A stretch of 64,000 nt of DNA from JBOGCH01 sp051656645 (GTDB lineage: Bacteria > Bacteroidota > Bacteroidia > Bacteroidales > Marinifilaceae): positions 1 through 64,000 of the forward strand of contig JBOGCH010000026.1 in assembly GCA_051656645.1 (NCBI GenBank), written 5' to 3'. Below the pieces are notes generated by a model. It worked only from the letters and a program-made list of their open reading frames with translations, was not told where the DNA came from and did not search any database. Shown here in pieces: positions 44,691-54,200 of the stretch; the stretch's first letter is position 1; each line of letters begins with the position of its first letter. The translations under genes and the position numbers were made by a program.

Positions 44691-44868
44691 CCATTATTAG
44701 AGATAACTCACTAATTAACAACGCAATACATTATTACCGCCACGATTTTTCCATCTAGATTGCCACTATTTTAGCCTGTTTTTATTCAATTTCTGTGACC
44801 AATTCGTGGCATTTTTAGCCCTCTTTTTTGCCACGATTAACTTTGTAAAATCATCAAAAAACAGGGTT

Positions 44869-45096
44869 ATGAAACAGGCATTTTCAGTTCTTTTTTTCAT
44901 CAAAAAAGGTAAGCAAATCAGTAGCGGAAAACATCACTCCATCTATGGAAGAATTACCATTAATGGAAGTTCAACAGAGTTCGCTACCAGAGTTAAATGT
45001 AAAAATCCGGATTGGGATATTACAGCGTATAAAATCAAGGGCAAATCAAAAGCAGCTAAACGATTAAACTTGTCATTAGATGGCATTAGGACTTGA
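44869..45096 (+). pseudogene. Tyrosine recombinase (integrase), N-terminal fragment
   Basis: The 75 residues from ATG 44869 (KQAFSVLFFIKKGK, YGRITINGSSTEFATRVKCKNPDWD, GKSKAAKRLNLSLDGIR) match the arm-DNA-binding N-terminus of Bacteroidota phage/conjugative-transposon integrases, which are normally about 400 residues. The SAM-like and catalytic R-H-R-Y domains are missing; the frame stops at 45096 and a foreign minus-strand gene ends at 45161. TAACTTTG at 44838-44845 is a likely -7 element. The upstream in-frame ATG at 44806 lies before this element and is rejected. Confidence 0.75.
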
Positions 45097-45160
45097 ATAC
45101 AGCTTACACTGAATTTTGGACAGTGCCTTGTTAAATAAATATCTATATTATTAAAATTGA

Positions 45161-46264
45161 CTATTCAGATTTTGTTCTTACATATTTATTAATCATTTCA
45201 GGATCTTGCATCAAAGGGCGAGCCAAACCAAGATAACCAATATTTGTTTCATTAATCATCTTTTTCATCTCATCAAAATCTCTATTTCCACCCGTTACAA
45301 TTACAGGAGCTGAAATCTGATCTGCGACTTTTGAAGCGATCTCTTTGTAATATGCTCTGTTTCCTCGTCCACTCCAGAAATCACCACTTATCTCAATAGC
45401 ATCAATACCTCTTTTGTCAAGCTCTTGGCATATATATAGACAGTCCTCATGTGTAATACCACCTTCAAAACTATCCTCACTGTGAATTTTTATCCATATT
45501 GGGAAATCATTTCCAACTGCCTTTCTAATAGCCTCATAAACCTCTACGGTTAGGCGATATCTATTTTCTCGGCTTCCTCCATACTCATCAGTGCGTCTAT
45601 TGTAATATGATGTTGCAGACTGGTGTAGAAGATAGCCATGTGAAGCGTGTATCTCAATACCATCAAAACCGGATTTCTTAGCTCTTACGGCCGCTTGAGC
45701 AAACTTATTAATTAAATCTTTAATTTCCTCTACTGTCATTTCCTTGGGCATAATACCTGTTTTCAGATTTGCTACAGCACTCATTCCAAACACAGTATGC
45801 AAGCGTTCATCCTTTATCATATGGTTATTAGATCCCACTTGAACTAATTGCATTAAGAAATTAGCTCCATTTTGCTTAACTAGCTTAGTTAGCTCAGAGT
45901 ATTGAGGAATAAATTTATCATCGTAGATTGCAAATATATCCATCTCCTTTTCCTTTTCATCGATTACAGTATATCCCGATAATATAGTGCCTACACCACC
46001 TTTAGCTAAGTTTACATACAATTCTGTTGTTTTCTCTTTATTGAAAAAGCCGTGACTAGTTTTATCACCTATTGAAGCACGAATAAATCTATTTTTTAGA
46101 TTAAGACCTCCTATTTGAGTCTTATCAAGTAATGTTTTCATATCTTTATTGGTATTAATTTGTGAATTAGTTGATTCACTCTTTTCATTATTTAATGCAA
46201 TCTTAAAGGATAAGACGAGTAAGCATAGCGCTAAAATCACATTTAGTATTTTCGAACTGTTCAT
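45161..46264 (-). CDS. Old Yellow Enzyme family NADH:flavin oxidoreductase with N-terminal membrane anchor
   Basis: The 367-residue protein has an unusual hydrophobic N-terminus (about 6-24), a polar linker and then the OYE barrel from about residue 43 (TQIGGLNLKNRFIRASIGD). IEIHASHGYLLHQ contains the His pair that binds substrate carbonyl or nitro groups, and YGGSRENR is also present. OYEs are normally cytoplasmic; the anchor suggests a membrane-attached, possibly extracytoplasmic enzyme. An internal ATG at 46141 would give a soluble form, so location is not certain. It lies 11 bp after the flavoprotein/iron-sulfur gene and probably receives electrons from it. Confidence 0.85.
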   Translation of the reverse strand: MNSSKILNVILALCLLVLSFKIALNNEKSESTNSQINTNKDMKTLLDKTQIGGLNLKNRFIRASIGDKTSHGFFNKEKTTELYVNLAKGGVGTILSGYTVIDEKEKEMDIFAIYDDKFIPQYSELTKLVKQNGANFLMQLVQVGSNNHMIKDERLHTVFGMSAVANLKTGIMPKEMTVEEIKDLINKFAQAAVRAKKSGFDGIEIHASHGYLLHQSATSYYNRRTDEYGGSRENRYRLTVEVYEAIRKAVGNDFPIWIKIHSEDSFEGGITHEDCLYICQELDKRGIDAIEISGDFWSGRGNRAYYKEIASKVADQISAPVIVTGGNRDFDEMKKMINETNIGYLGLARPLMQDPEMINKYVRTKSE

Positions 46265-46275
46265 ATCATTTCAAT

Positions 46276-47352
46276 TTATTTAGTTTGTTGAGTATACTTT
46301 AATAGAGACCCTGTTGGACACACAAAACGGCAGTAAGGACGTTGTATAAAACAGGATAGTATGGCAAAAATAATCGCCCCTATTATTATGGGCAGTGATG
46401 CTTGGGTAAACAAAAACGCAGAGAATAATTCATAATCAAGAGCTTTGAAACTTATTTCTGTTAACATTACTCCCATAATTATAAACCATAAACTCTCTCT
46501 AAAATAATAGAGATATTTGACTTGCTTCTGACTCAATTTTATCTTATAAGAAATTCTTTTTCCAAGTAATTCCTGACATGATCCCATTGGACATACCCAC
46601 GTACAATAGTGACTTTTTTTTCCAAATAAAGGATAGATAAAGGCGGATATCAGTAGGAACACAGGAATTATTGAAAGCCATATATTAAGTCCGTTTGAGA
46701 AGAAATTAACAAGTAAGGAGAGAGAGATAAAGCTACCACTCCAAAAACCAAGAACAGCCATATTCAGAAATAACTGAATAGTTCTATATTTCCCGTTTTT
46801 ATAAAATATGGGTAGAGTCATAGCTGCTATAATCACAACTAAAACGGCCCAAAATCTAATATCTTTCCATTTAAATTTAGTTGTACTATTTACAGATGTG
46901 CTATTCGTTGCATACTGTAAAGCTCTGTTTACACTCTCTATAATAGCCGAAGATGATAGTGTTGCACCAGTTGTTGCATCAATATCCTTGTTGATTGCCT
47001 CACCAAGTGTTAATCCATTCCAAGCCGTTAATAAACCATTGTTTATTACAGAAGCCAAGAAGTCTGGCGATTCAGAATTCTGTTGAACCTCAATCTTCTC
47101 AATTATATTATCTTTTATAAATATGTGCAATGGAATATTACCTGCATATCCAAATATATCTTTGGCAATATTATGAGTCGATATTACATTATATCCATCA
47201 TCTGTTGACCATTTGTCTTTTTTCTCTTTCTGCTCTTTGACAAACAACTCATCTACTGAGTGATTGAATACCCGTCCATCTTTGTTTATAGCAATTGTTA
47301 ATAAAAGTAAGATGCAAGTGATGAGTTGAAGGAACTGTTTAAGTAAATTCAT
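46276..47352 (-). CDS. Membrane FMN-binding / 4Fe-4S protein (NosR/RnfG-like)
   Basis: The 358-residue protein has a signal-anchor helix (5-22), an extracytoplasmic FMN-binding domain with the flavinylation motif DATTGAT (125-131, Thr 131 the expected covalent FMN site), then five to six helices with two cytoplasmic-side Cys clusters, CTWVCPMGSCQ (Cys 250, 254, 259) and CRFVCPTGS (Cys 341, 345), of the NapH/CcoG type. Known relatives carry electrons across the membrane to extracytoplasmic reductases. No ApbE flavin transferase gene is present in the window. Confidence 0.85.
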   Translation of the reverse strand: MNLLKQFLQLITCILLLLTIAINKDGRVFNHSVDELFVKEQKEKKDKWSTDDGYNVISTHNIAKDIFGYAGNIPLHIFIKDNIIEKIEVQQNSESPDFLASVINNGLLTAWNGLTLGEAINKDIDATTGATLSSSAIIESVNRALQYATNSTSVNSTTKFKWKDIRFWAVLVVIIAAMTLPIFYKNGKYRTIQLFLNMAVLGFWSGSFISLSLLVNFFSNGLNIWLSIIPVFLLISAFIYPLFGKKSHYCTWVCPMGSCQELLGKRISYKIKLSQKQVKYLYYFRESLWFIIMGVMLTEISFKALDYELFSAFLFTQASLPIIIGAIIFAILSCFIQRPYCRFVCPTGSLLKYTQQTK

Positions 47353-47371
47353 ATCTTCATTTTTTATAATT

Positions 47372-47411
47372 TACTTGCAAAGTAAAGTACTAACAGCTAC
47401 TTTTGCAAGTA
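47372..47411. promoter_or_regulatory. Operator/promoter between divergent redox operon and hxlR
   Basis: TACTTGCAAAGTA (47372-47384) is inverted as TACTTTTGCAAGTA (47398-47411, one-base difference) with 13 nt between. The right half contains the -7 element TACTTTTG (47398-47405) for hxlR, and the left half read on the minus strand gives TACTTTGC near the divergent start. A regulator bound here would control both directions; HxlR is the obvious candidate. Confidence 0.6.
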
Positions 47412-47450
47412 CTTACGATGTCGTTATATAGTTACTTAAAAGTGTATTTT

Positions 47451-47813
47451 ATGGAAAATCAGTGTAATAAGAATCAATATTTTTTTAAAGGAGAGATTTT
47501 TTTCTGTTCATTAGAGTTAGCCATTAATGTTATAGGCGGAAAATGGAAGTCTTTAATATTATATCATCTTCAATGCAAATCAAGACGTTCATGTGAATTA
47601 CAGCAGCTCATAAATGGAATATCAAACAAAATGTTTACACAAGCAGTGAGAGATCTAGAGCGTGATGGATTAGTTAAGAGAACTGTTTTCCCTGTAGTTC
47701 CACCAAAAGTAGAATACGAATTGACTGAACTAGGACAATCAGTTATACCAATGATTAATAGTCTCGCTGTATGGGGGCGATCAATCGGTGAATTATATAA
47801 GAAAGAAGAGTGA
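47451..47813 (+). CDS. HxlR family winged-helix regulator
   Basis: From ATG 47451 the product is 120 residues: CSLELAINVIGGKWKSLILYHLQ, CELQQLINGISNKMFTQAVRDLERDGLVKRTVFPVVPPKVEYELTELGQSV is the full HxlR domain. In-frame starts at 47403 and 47418 would begin within or only just beyond the operator, so 47451 is preferred. HxlR proteins such as QorR or YodB sense electrophiles and quinones with a conserved Cys near the N-terminus; the Cys in FFCSLE (about residue 19) fits. It is likely to govern the divergent OYE operon. Confidence 0.87.
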   Translation: MENQCNKNQYFFKGEIFFCSLELAINVIGGKWKSLILYHLQCKSRRSCELQQLINGISNKMFTQAVRDLERDGLVKRTVFPVVPPKVEYELTELGQSVIPMINSLAVWGRSIGELYKKEE

Positions 47814-48020
47814 GCCTTGAATAGACAATATTTTGTTCTATAGTGTTAGTTATTTCTTTGCCTGTTGCCTGCATTTGTTAAATCTCGAATTTATAACAAC
47901 ATCTTATTTTCTCTACTCGCTATTATGGCAATTTAAGAGGTGTTAATTCATTTAACATAACAAGTAAGCATATGATATATTTGTATATACCGACATATAA
48001 GGTAATTGATTATGGCCTTT

Positions 48021-48932
48021 TTAATTATTATTCCGAAATTCAATAGGAGTATAACCTGTTTTGTTCTTAAATAACCGACTGAAGTATTGAGGATATTCAA
48101 ATCCTAGTGAGTAAGCAATCTCGTTTACAGATAATTTGGTTGTAAGTAATAGGCCTTTAGCTTTGGAAATCAAAGCTTCATGGATATGTTGTTGAGTATT
48201 TTGCCCTGTTAAATTTCTAAGCAAATCACTAAGATAGTGAGGAGACATTGTTAGCTCCGAGGCTATCTCCCCCGCTGTTATCAAACCCTCTCTACCTCTC
48301 TCAATATGACTTTTTAAAATAGTCTGAAAACGTGTTACTACGTCAGACTCTACACTATTGCGAGTTTGGAATTGGCGAGTATAAAAACGCTCTGAATAAC
48401 TCAATAAAGTCTCCAACTGAGAAACAATAATATCTTGACTATGGCTGTCAATGCTATGTCTGTACTCTTGTTCTATATTCTCTAAGATAGTAACAATCAT
48501 ATCTCGCTCTGAGTCAGACATATGAAGAGCTTCGAAAATATCATACGAAAAGAACTTCAGTCGATCAATCTTTGTCGAGAGTGGATATTTGCGTATAAAG
48601 TCGGGATGAAAAGCCAACAGCCAACCCCAGCCACTCGGATTTTCCGGACTATCACCCCAAGTGTGTATCTGTCCCGGAGCATAGAAGTTTATCAGCCCTT
48701 TTTTGAAATCATAATTACGCCAACCATAAGTTGCATTACAATTAATGCCATCTTTAATGGTTATTGCATATAAGTTTAGCTGTATAGGTTTATCAGCAGA
48801 AATATACTTTTTCAGTTCCGACATACGGACAATACTAAACAGAGGGTGCTTCGATGCAGTTCCTCCGATCCACTCGGTGTACTCCTCAATGGTATCTATC
48901 CTGATTATATCTTTTGTCTTCATTATATGCAA
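48021..48932 (-). CDS. AraC family transcriptional regulator
   Basis: The 303-residue protein ends in two helix-turn-helix motifs (about 205-300; GEIASELTMSPHYLSDLLRNLTG and SVNEIAYSLGFEYPQYFSRLFKNKTGYTPIEFR). The N-terminal half is a cupin-like effector domain. An internal Met at codon 4 is an equally good start. It follows the lectin-like gene by 31 bp and may be the third gene of the SDR operon. Similar Bacteroidota regulators sit beside short-chain dehydrogenases. Confidence 0.88.
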   Translation of the reverse strand: MHIMKTKDIIRIDTIEEYTEWIGGTASKHPLFSIVRMSELKKYISADKPIQLNLYAITIKDGINCNATYGWRNYDFKKGLINFYAPGQIHTWGDSPENPSGWGWLLAFHPDFIRKYPLSTKIDRLKFFSYDIFEALHMSDSERDMIVTILENIEQEYRHSIDSHSQDIIVSQLETLLSYSERFYTRQFQTRNSVESDVVTRFQTILKSHIERGREGLITAGEIASELTMSPHYLSDLLRNLTGQNTQQHIHEALISKAKGLLLTTKLSVNEIAYSLGFEYPQYFSRLFKNKTGYTPIEFRNNN

Positions 48933-48963
48933 ATATACTATTTTTTAGCCGATGTATAATCTT

Positions 48964-49488
48964 TTATATTATAGGGTTTTGCCTTATCAATCGCCATATC
49001 TGATTATTTGTATCCATTTTAGGCATCAGAACAACCTCTGCATTATTGGTGTTAGAGATGACTGTTAGATATAAGTCAGTATCTTTTAGTCTAATTGAAT
49101 ATGTTTTATCTATTTTGGGCAAAAATTCCCAATATTGTAAACTACTTCCACCTAAGGTTTGTTGTTGTAGTGCAGTGTTTGGGACTGGTTGCGTTTCTGG
49201 CTGGAAACTCTTTTGAGTATATAGATTTTTCAAAAGAAAAGTGTTGTCTGAGACTTCTATCATCTGCCATGTCATACACTCCCAATTGTGATGCGAGTAG
49301 ACAACAAGTTGTGCGCCATTGTCAATTTTAGCGTTATATATTCGTAAATCTCTATCAAAGGCAACATTTTGAATGGCATAGCTATTCTCAAATCCTCTTT
49401 TCTTCATGATGTCTTTATATATTCGTGGGGCGAACAGTATAATTGCAATAACGATTATACCGATTAATGTAAACATTGCTATTTTCAT
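48964..49488 (-). CDS. Membrane-anchored ricin-type beta-trefoil protein
   Basis: The 174-residue protein has an N-terminal helix (about 4-22) followed by a beta-trefoil-like domain with two W-x-[ML]-I/x-W-x-L repeats (CMTWQMIEVSDNTFLLKN and QIWRLIRQ) and the LKDTDLYLTV pattern of ricin-B lectins. No catalytic domain is present. Its ATG overlaps the SDR stop codon (ATGA), so translation is coupled. Sugar binding is possible but unproven. Confidence 0.7.
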   Translation of the reverse strand: MKIAMFTLIGIIVIAIILFAPRIYKDIMKKRGFENSYAIQNVAFDRDLRIYNAKIDNGAQLVVYSHHNWECMTWQMIEVSDNTFLLKNLYTQKSFQPETQPVPNTALQQQTLGGSSLQYWEFLPKIDKTYSIRLKDTDLYLTVISNTNNAEVVLMPKMDTNNQIWRLIRQNPII

Positions 49489-50348
49489 AAATACTTATTT
49501 GATATTTTCTCACAATAGTTCCAAACAATCTGTTCATTTTGCACCGAATAATATTTATCGCTTGGCTTCTCTTCGCCTTTGAGTCCATAATATTTGCCTG
49601 TAACATACTCTAATTCAGGAGAGGTAGCAGTATAGATGCTACTTGCCGCACCTTCTGCTGTGCTTTTCATCATTGGTCGCCACAAATAATAGATAATTTT
49701 AGTACCTAATGATTTGGTGGACTCTCGCCCAAGACTTGACATTGCAGAAGCAGGATGTACAGTATTGAATGTTATATTGTTTATGTTCTCTTGTTTCATG
49801 AGTTTTACAAAGTGACGCATAATCCAAATTACATACAATTTAGATAGTCCGTATGCCTTAGGCATAGAGTAATGTTCCTTTAGTTCTATATCATCGAGGT
49901 ATGGCTTACCGCCCATCTTATGTGCTGCCGATGATACGGTAACAACTCTTGCCGATTTACTCTTTGTTAATAAATCTAGCAAGAGTGTTGTAAGAAAGTA
50001 GGGAGCAAAGAGATTTATCATCATCGTCTTTTCGTGTCCTTCGTTTGTAATCTCTCTTTTACCAGTGAATTGTGCTCCAGCATTGTTTATTAACACATCT
50101 AAGTGGTTGTACTTTTGCTTTATACTCTCAGAAAATGTTTTGATTTGCGCAAAAGATAAAAAGTCGGCAATATAGTAATCTATATTTTCATTACTCGATT
50201 CTCTTTTAATCTCTTCGTATGCTTGTTTGGTTTTTTGGGGATTACGCCCATGAATGATGATCTGGTGTCCCTGTTTTGCAAGTGCTTTTGCAGTCTCTTT
50301 ACCAATACCATCAGATGCTCCGGTTATTAATATTGTTTTGCATTTCAT
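49485..50348 (-). CDS. Short-chain dehydrogenase/reductase
   Basis: The 287-residue protein has TGASDGIGKETA at 8-19 (TGxxxGxG cofactor loop), the NNAG motif (about 89-92), Ser near VTVSSAAHK and the YGLSK (Y-x-x-x-K) catalytic pair. It resembles retinol-dehydrogenase/WWOX-like SDRs. NADP(H) preference and substrate are not readable. It is first gene of the operon with a consensus promoter at 50380-50409. Confidence 0.9.
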   Translation of the reverse strand: MKCKTILITGASDGIGKETAKALAKQGHQIIIHGRNPQKTKQAYEEIKRESSNENIDYYIADFLSFAQIKTFSESIKQKYNHLDVLINNAGAQFTGKREITNEGHEKTMMINLFAPYFLTTLLLDLLTKSKSARVVTVSSAAHKMGGKPYLDDIELKEHYSMPKAYGLSKLYVIWIMRHFVKLMKQENINNITFNTVHPASAMSSLGRESTKSLGTKIIYYLWRPMMKSTAEGAASSIYTATSPELEYVTGKYYGLKGEEKPSDKYYSVQNEQIVWNYCEKISNKYL

Positions 50349-50379
50349 ATCTATTCATATTTTCGTTTAAATTATAGTG

Positions 50380-50409
50380 CAAAGGTAGTGTGATGAGCAA
50401 TGACGGCAA
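50380..50409 (-). promoter_or_regulatory. Promoter of the SDR operon
   Basis: On the minus strand TTG (50409-50407), a 19-bp spacer and TACCTTTG (50387-50380). Confidence 0.6.
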
Positions 50410-50454
50410 CTAAACGAAATGAATAATGTTGTATACAAAAGCAACAGCGTTTAG

Positions 50455-50497
50455 TGCTTGGTGCAAGTCTATATATAAATATAGCTTACACCAAGCA
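50455..50497. repeat. Hairpin near the right island end
   Basis: TGCTTGGTG-CAAG-TCTATAT is inverted as ATATAG-CTTA-CACCAAGCA, giving a 19-bp stem with one mismatch and one bulge. There is no T-run on either side, so it is not a standard terminator. Confidence 0.6.
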
Positions 50498-50689
50498 TAA
50501 TAGCTTGAGTATTAAGCTCTTATATATCAAAATTAATAGATATATTTGAACCTGAAATAAATGTAGTCACACGAGTGCCAAAGCCTGCCAAATTGAGGTA
50601 TTCAAAATTTGGGACTAATTCGTATCAAGGCTATTTTGCTTATAGTAAACATATTGATTTATAGAAACATAAGAATATCGGTTCACGGA

Positions 50690-50706
50690 CCTCTCTCTCC
50701 GCTGAA
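50690..50706 (+). mobile_element. Right attachment site (attR)
   Basis: Exact 17-bp copy of the tRNA-Ser 3' end (44589-44605). Upstream, GGTTC at 50680-50684 also aligns with the tRNA T arm at the same spacing, with five mismatches between. Confidence 0.75.
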
Positions 50707-50714
50707 TTAGCGGG

Positions 50715-50744
50715 AAGTCCTGTAAGTTTACACTTACAGGACTT
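50715..50744 (+). terminator. Terminator outside attR
   Basis: A 12-bp perfect stem (50715-50726 with 50733-50744), 6-nt loop and T-run. No gene on this strand ends nearby, which fits the displaced original terminator of tRNA-Ser. Confidence 0.8.
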
Positions 50745-51296
50745 TTTTTATTTAATACAACAAGAGACTACTGTACAACTAAGGTGATTCTACTTTTCAT
50801 TATTTAGACCATTCACGCACCCGACACAACAACACGTAACTAGATTATTATTTTCTTGCGCAGACTGGCATAGCACAAGAATACCTATTCACTCAGTAAC
50901 TGCTCTTTTCTGTCTACGCACTGAATATATTTTACCTAAGTAACCACGCAAGGAGGTTTCACCTCTCTAAGATTCGAGATTCCTCATTGTGTGCCAGGTG
51001 CCAAAGTTTGTGACACCGTAGCCATAAGAGCTCCACTATGAGATTTTAAAACATTTACCATAGCAACACCAGGTAAGCTTGCCGCCCGCACTTTTGCCAC
51101 TGTTAAACCAAACTTACTTATCCAATAATATGACTAAGCCATATTCTTTTGGGGCATAAAAATATGAGAGATGAACAGAATTCAATAGACTGTGTTCCCC
51201 AAAGACTTACGATTACTCAAAGGATATTGCCGAGCTACTGCCTGATAGATTGAAAATCTCAGGGCTAATTTGTAAAACATCAAATCATTGACATCA
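50745..51296. other. Gene-free stretch right of the island
   Basis: No complete gene is visible. A short open frame around 51190-51290 contains YDYSKDIAELLPD, vaguely like the N-terminus of some transposases, but there is no start codon and no further similarity. Base composition looks more mixed than in the neighbours, suggesting decayed coding sequence. Confidence 0.4.
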
Positions 51297-54200
51297 TCAT
51301 GATTGTAAACTATCCACGAGATTTGATTTCGTCATTGCTTTTAACTTGAAATTAAAATAATAATAACATACAGGTATCCAGAATAAACTAACAAATGTTC
51401 CTATAATAGTTCCAACAAATAGAGTAATAATAAACGGATATTGAATCTGAGTTCCAATACTATCACCAAATAACATTGGAATAAGCGACATTATCGTAGT
51501 AAGCGAGGTCATTAAAATGGGTCGCAATCGACGTATGCCAGCAATATGTATTGCGTCCATCAACCCATAACCACTACGTTCCAAGGTCACAATAGTATTA
51601 ATTTTCAATATTGAATCATTAATAACAATTCCACACATTACAACTATCCCTATCATTGATAATAAGTTAACACTAACACCAAGAATAAAGAGTACAATCA
51701 AAGTAAATGCTATATCAATAGGCAGTTCCAATAAAATAATAAATGGGATCTTTAAAGACTCAAACTGACTGGCTAGAATAAAATACAGCAGTAAAATTGA
51801 AAGCACTACAATACCTACTAACCGCATAATAGCATCCTTCCCTTGAAGGACACGTCCTAATAGGTGCATATCAATATTCTGCCTTCTAGCTACTTCGTTA
51901 ATATTTTTAATACTTTGCTCAACGGGAGCATCATTCACATTTATGTATAAGACTCTGCCTGCTCCACCTTTCATTCCATATATTTCCTTAAAATCATGTT
52001 GTCTCGAGAGAGAAATAAATACAGAAAGAGGATATGATGCACCGCCATTTCCTTTTACTGTACTTTTTTGCAATATATTCATGAACGCTTTTTCTTCATA
52101 GGCCATTACTATTGGTAAATACTGATTCCCTGTATTTAATTTATCAACGGATAATTTACCAATTTTAGTTTCTAATTCTTTAGCTATGTCACTTTGCGTA
52201 ACGCCATAGAGTAACATTCTCTCCATGTTAAGATTAAGGATGATCCGCATAGTAGACGCAGGTAAACCAATAGCAATTGAAGGATTCTCTTTTTGTAGCA
52301 CTTCGGTAAACTCTTTACATTCTGTATAAGATAATAAATTCCTATCACCCACCTTGCCGACGTGAGCAATCAAGTCATATTTCATTGGAGCAAAAAGTTG
52401 TTCAAACGGATTTTTTACTCGGCGCCTCTCAATTACGGCCATCGGATAAGATTGCTTTATACAATACTCTAAGGAATCAAGAACTTGCTCTAATATATGA
52501 CTATCCTTGCACTTAAGATAGAATTCTGCTTCATTACCCCTTTGTGTATAATCATCCTGCAACAAGTACTGTTTCTCGCCCACACAACAATTTATTACCG
52601 ATGATAAAGGCATAAATTGTTCAAGAAAAATGTCACATCGTCTATTATTCTCGTCTAAATTAATTGGCTCATTCCAGTCGACAAATAGGAAACCATCGCT
52701 CATTTTTACAATAGGCATATACTCTACCTTAAGGTATTGAGATATTAAACCACCTAGCATAAGTATGATAAGTGATATGGTCATCAATAATCTTCTATAT
52801 GGAAACACTTTATTAAAGACACGTTCATAATAGTATTCAGGATTCTTCCATGAAATACGGCGAATAAAATTATTAAACCTACTTTCATGTACATTCCTTA
52901 ATAATAAGTGAAAGATTACTGGAACAACAGTTATGGAAACAAAGAAGGATACAAAAAGCCCTATGGAAACAGCCATAGCTTGTTCATAAAAAAGAGCTCC
53001 TGCCATGTCCCCAATAAAAATTAATGGAAGAAATACTGCACATGTAGTTAATACTGATGAGAGCAAAGGACGTGTCATTTCAAGAGTTCCAAAATTACAG
53101 GCATCAAATATTGTCCCGCCTCTACTTCTATGCTGATTGATATTGTCTATAACTATAATAGAATTATCCACCATCATTCCTGCACCTAGAATCAATCCTG
53201 ACAAGGAGATTATGTTTATACTAATATTCAGTACGTATAGAAACAACATTACAACAATCATCGATAATGGGATTGAGATAGCAATAATCAATGGCGATCT
53301 TACATCTTTAAGAAAGAATACCATAATAATAATAGCCAAAATAACTCCTATAATAAGACTTTGTTGTAAGCTTGATATGGAGTATTCTAGCAATTGCGAT
53401 TGGTCTCGGACAATTTGAAGCTTAATCTCTGGATAATCATCTGAAAAAGTCTTTAGAACACTACTGACTCTCTTTTTCAATTTTTCCAAACGCACGTCTG
53501 GATGTTTTATAATTGCTAAAGATACGCTCTCTCCTTTTTCCGTTACGTATAAACCTATTTTATTCCTTGGCACATAGGTTACATCTGCTAAATCCTTTAT
53601 TTTGAATAGTCTGTTATTAATAACAAGAGAAAGATCCTCTACTTCCTCTTTACTATTTAGTTGACTGTCTAAACGTACTTCATATTTATAATGTCCATCA
53701 TGTATTGATAAGGATCCATGTATCGAGTTTTGCGAATTTATTGCAGTAATTAAAGAATTGTGAGATATTCCTAGTGTTTCTAATAGTGCCACTTTGGGAA
53801 GCAATAGTACCTCATGTGCATATAAACCATGTACATCAACCATTGATATTTCCGACAACTGTTCTAATCGTTTTACTAAAACATTACTCACAAGATTGCC
53901 AAACTCATAGAACGTAGTATTTGCATCCGTGCCCCCATCAATATCATCCACAACAGCGTTAATATATAAAACCGGGACATCTGATGTGGAGGCCTTTAGT
54001 ATATTGGGGCGGGCAAAATTAGTTCCTAAATTGCCCATAACCTTATCTACTCGCTGATTTACTTCAAGAAAAGCGTAATCTACAGTATTTCCTAGTTTAA
54101 AGCTTAAACGTACTTCACCTTTACCATCCTCAGAGGTTGTCGACATATCATCTAGACCATGAATCTGTCTTAAAGCATTTCTAAGTGGGGTTGTTACTAA

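Larger units (their letters stand above)
44606..50689. mobile_element. Genomic island at tRNA-Ser, recombinase degraded
   Basis: The segment between the 17-bp repeats holds a truncated tyrosine recombinase (44869-45096), two divergent redox operons with HxlR and AraC regulators, and a lectin-like protein. A terminator of its own follows the tRNA (44622-44658), while another hairpin terminator just outside the right repeat (50715-50744) looks like the tRNA's original one, displaced by the insertion. Loss of most of the recombinase suggests that the element is now fixed. Confidence 0.7.

Noticed and set aside
44497..44721. Minus-strand open frame across tRNA-Ser
   Set aside because: It is antisense to the tRNA and terminator; no coding support.
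51190..51290. Possible transposase N-terminal remnant (YDYSKDIAELLPD)
   Set aside because: No start codon, only about 40 codons, and similarity is from memory of a loose pattern; not enough to call an insertion sequence.
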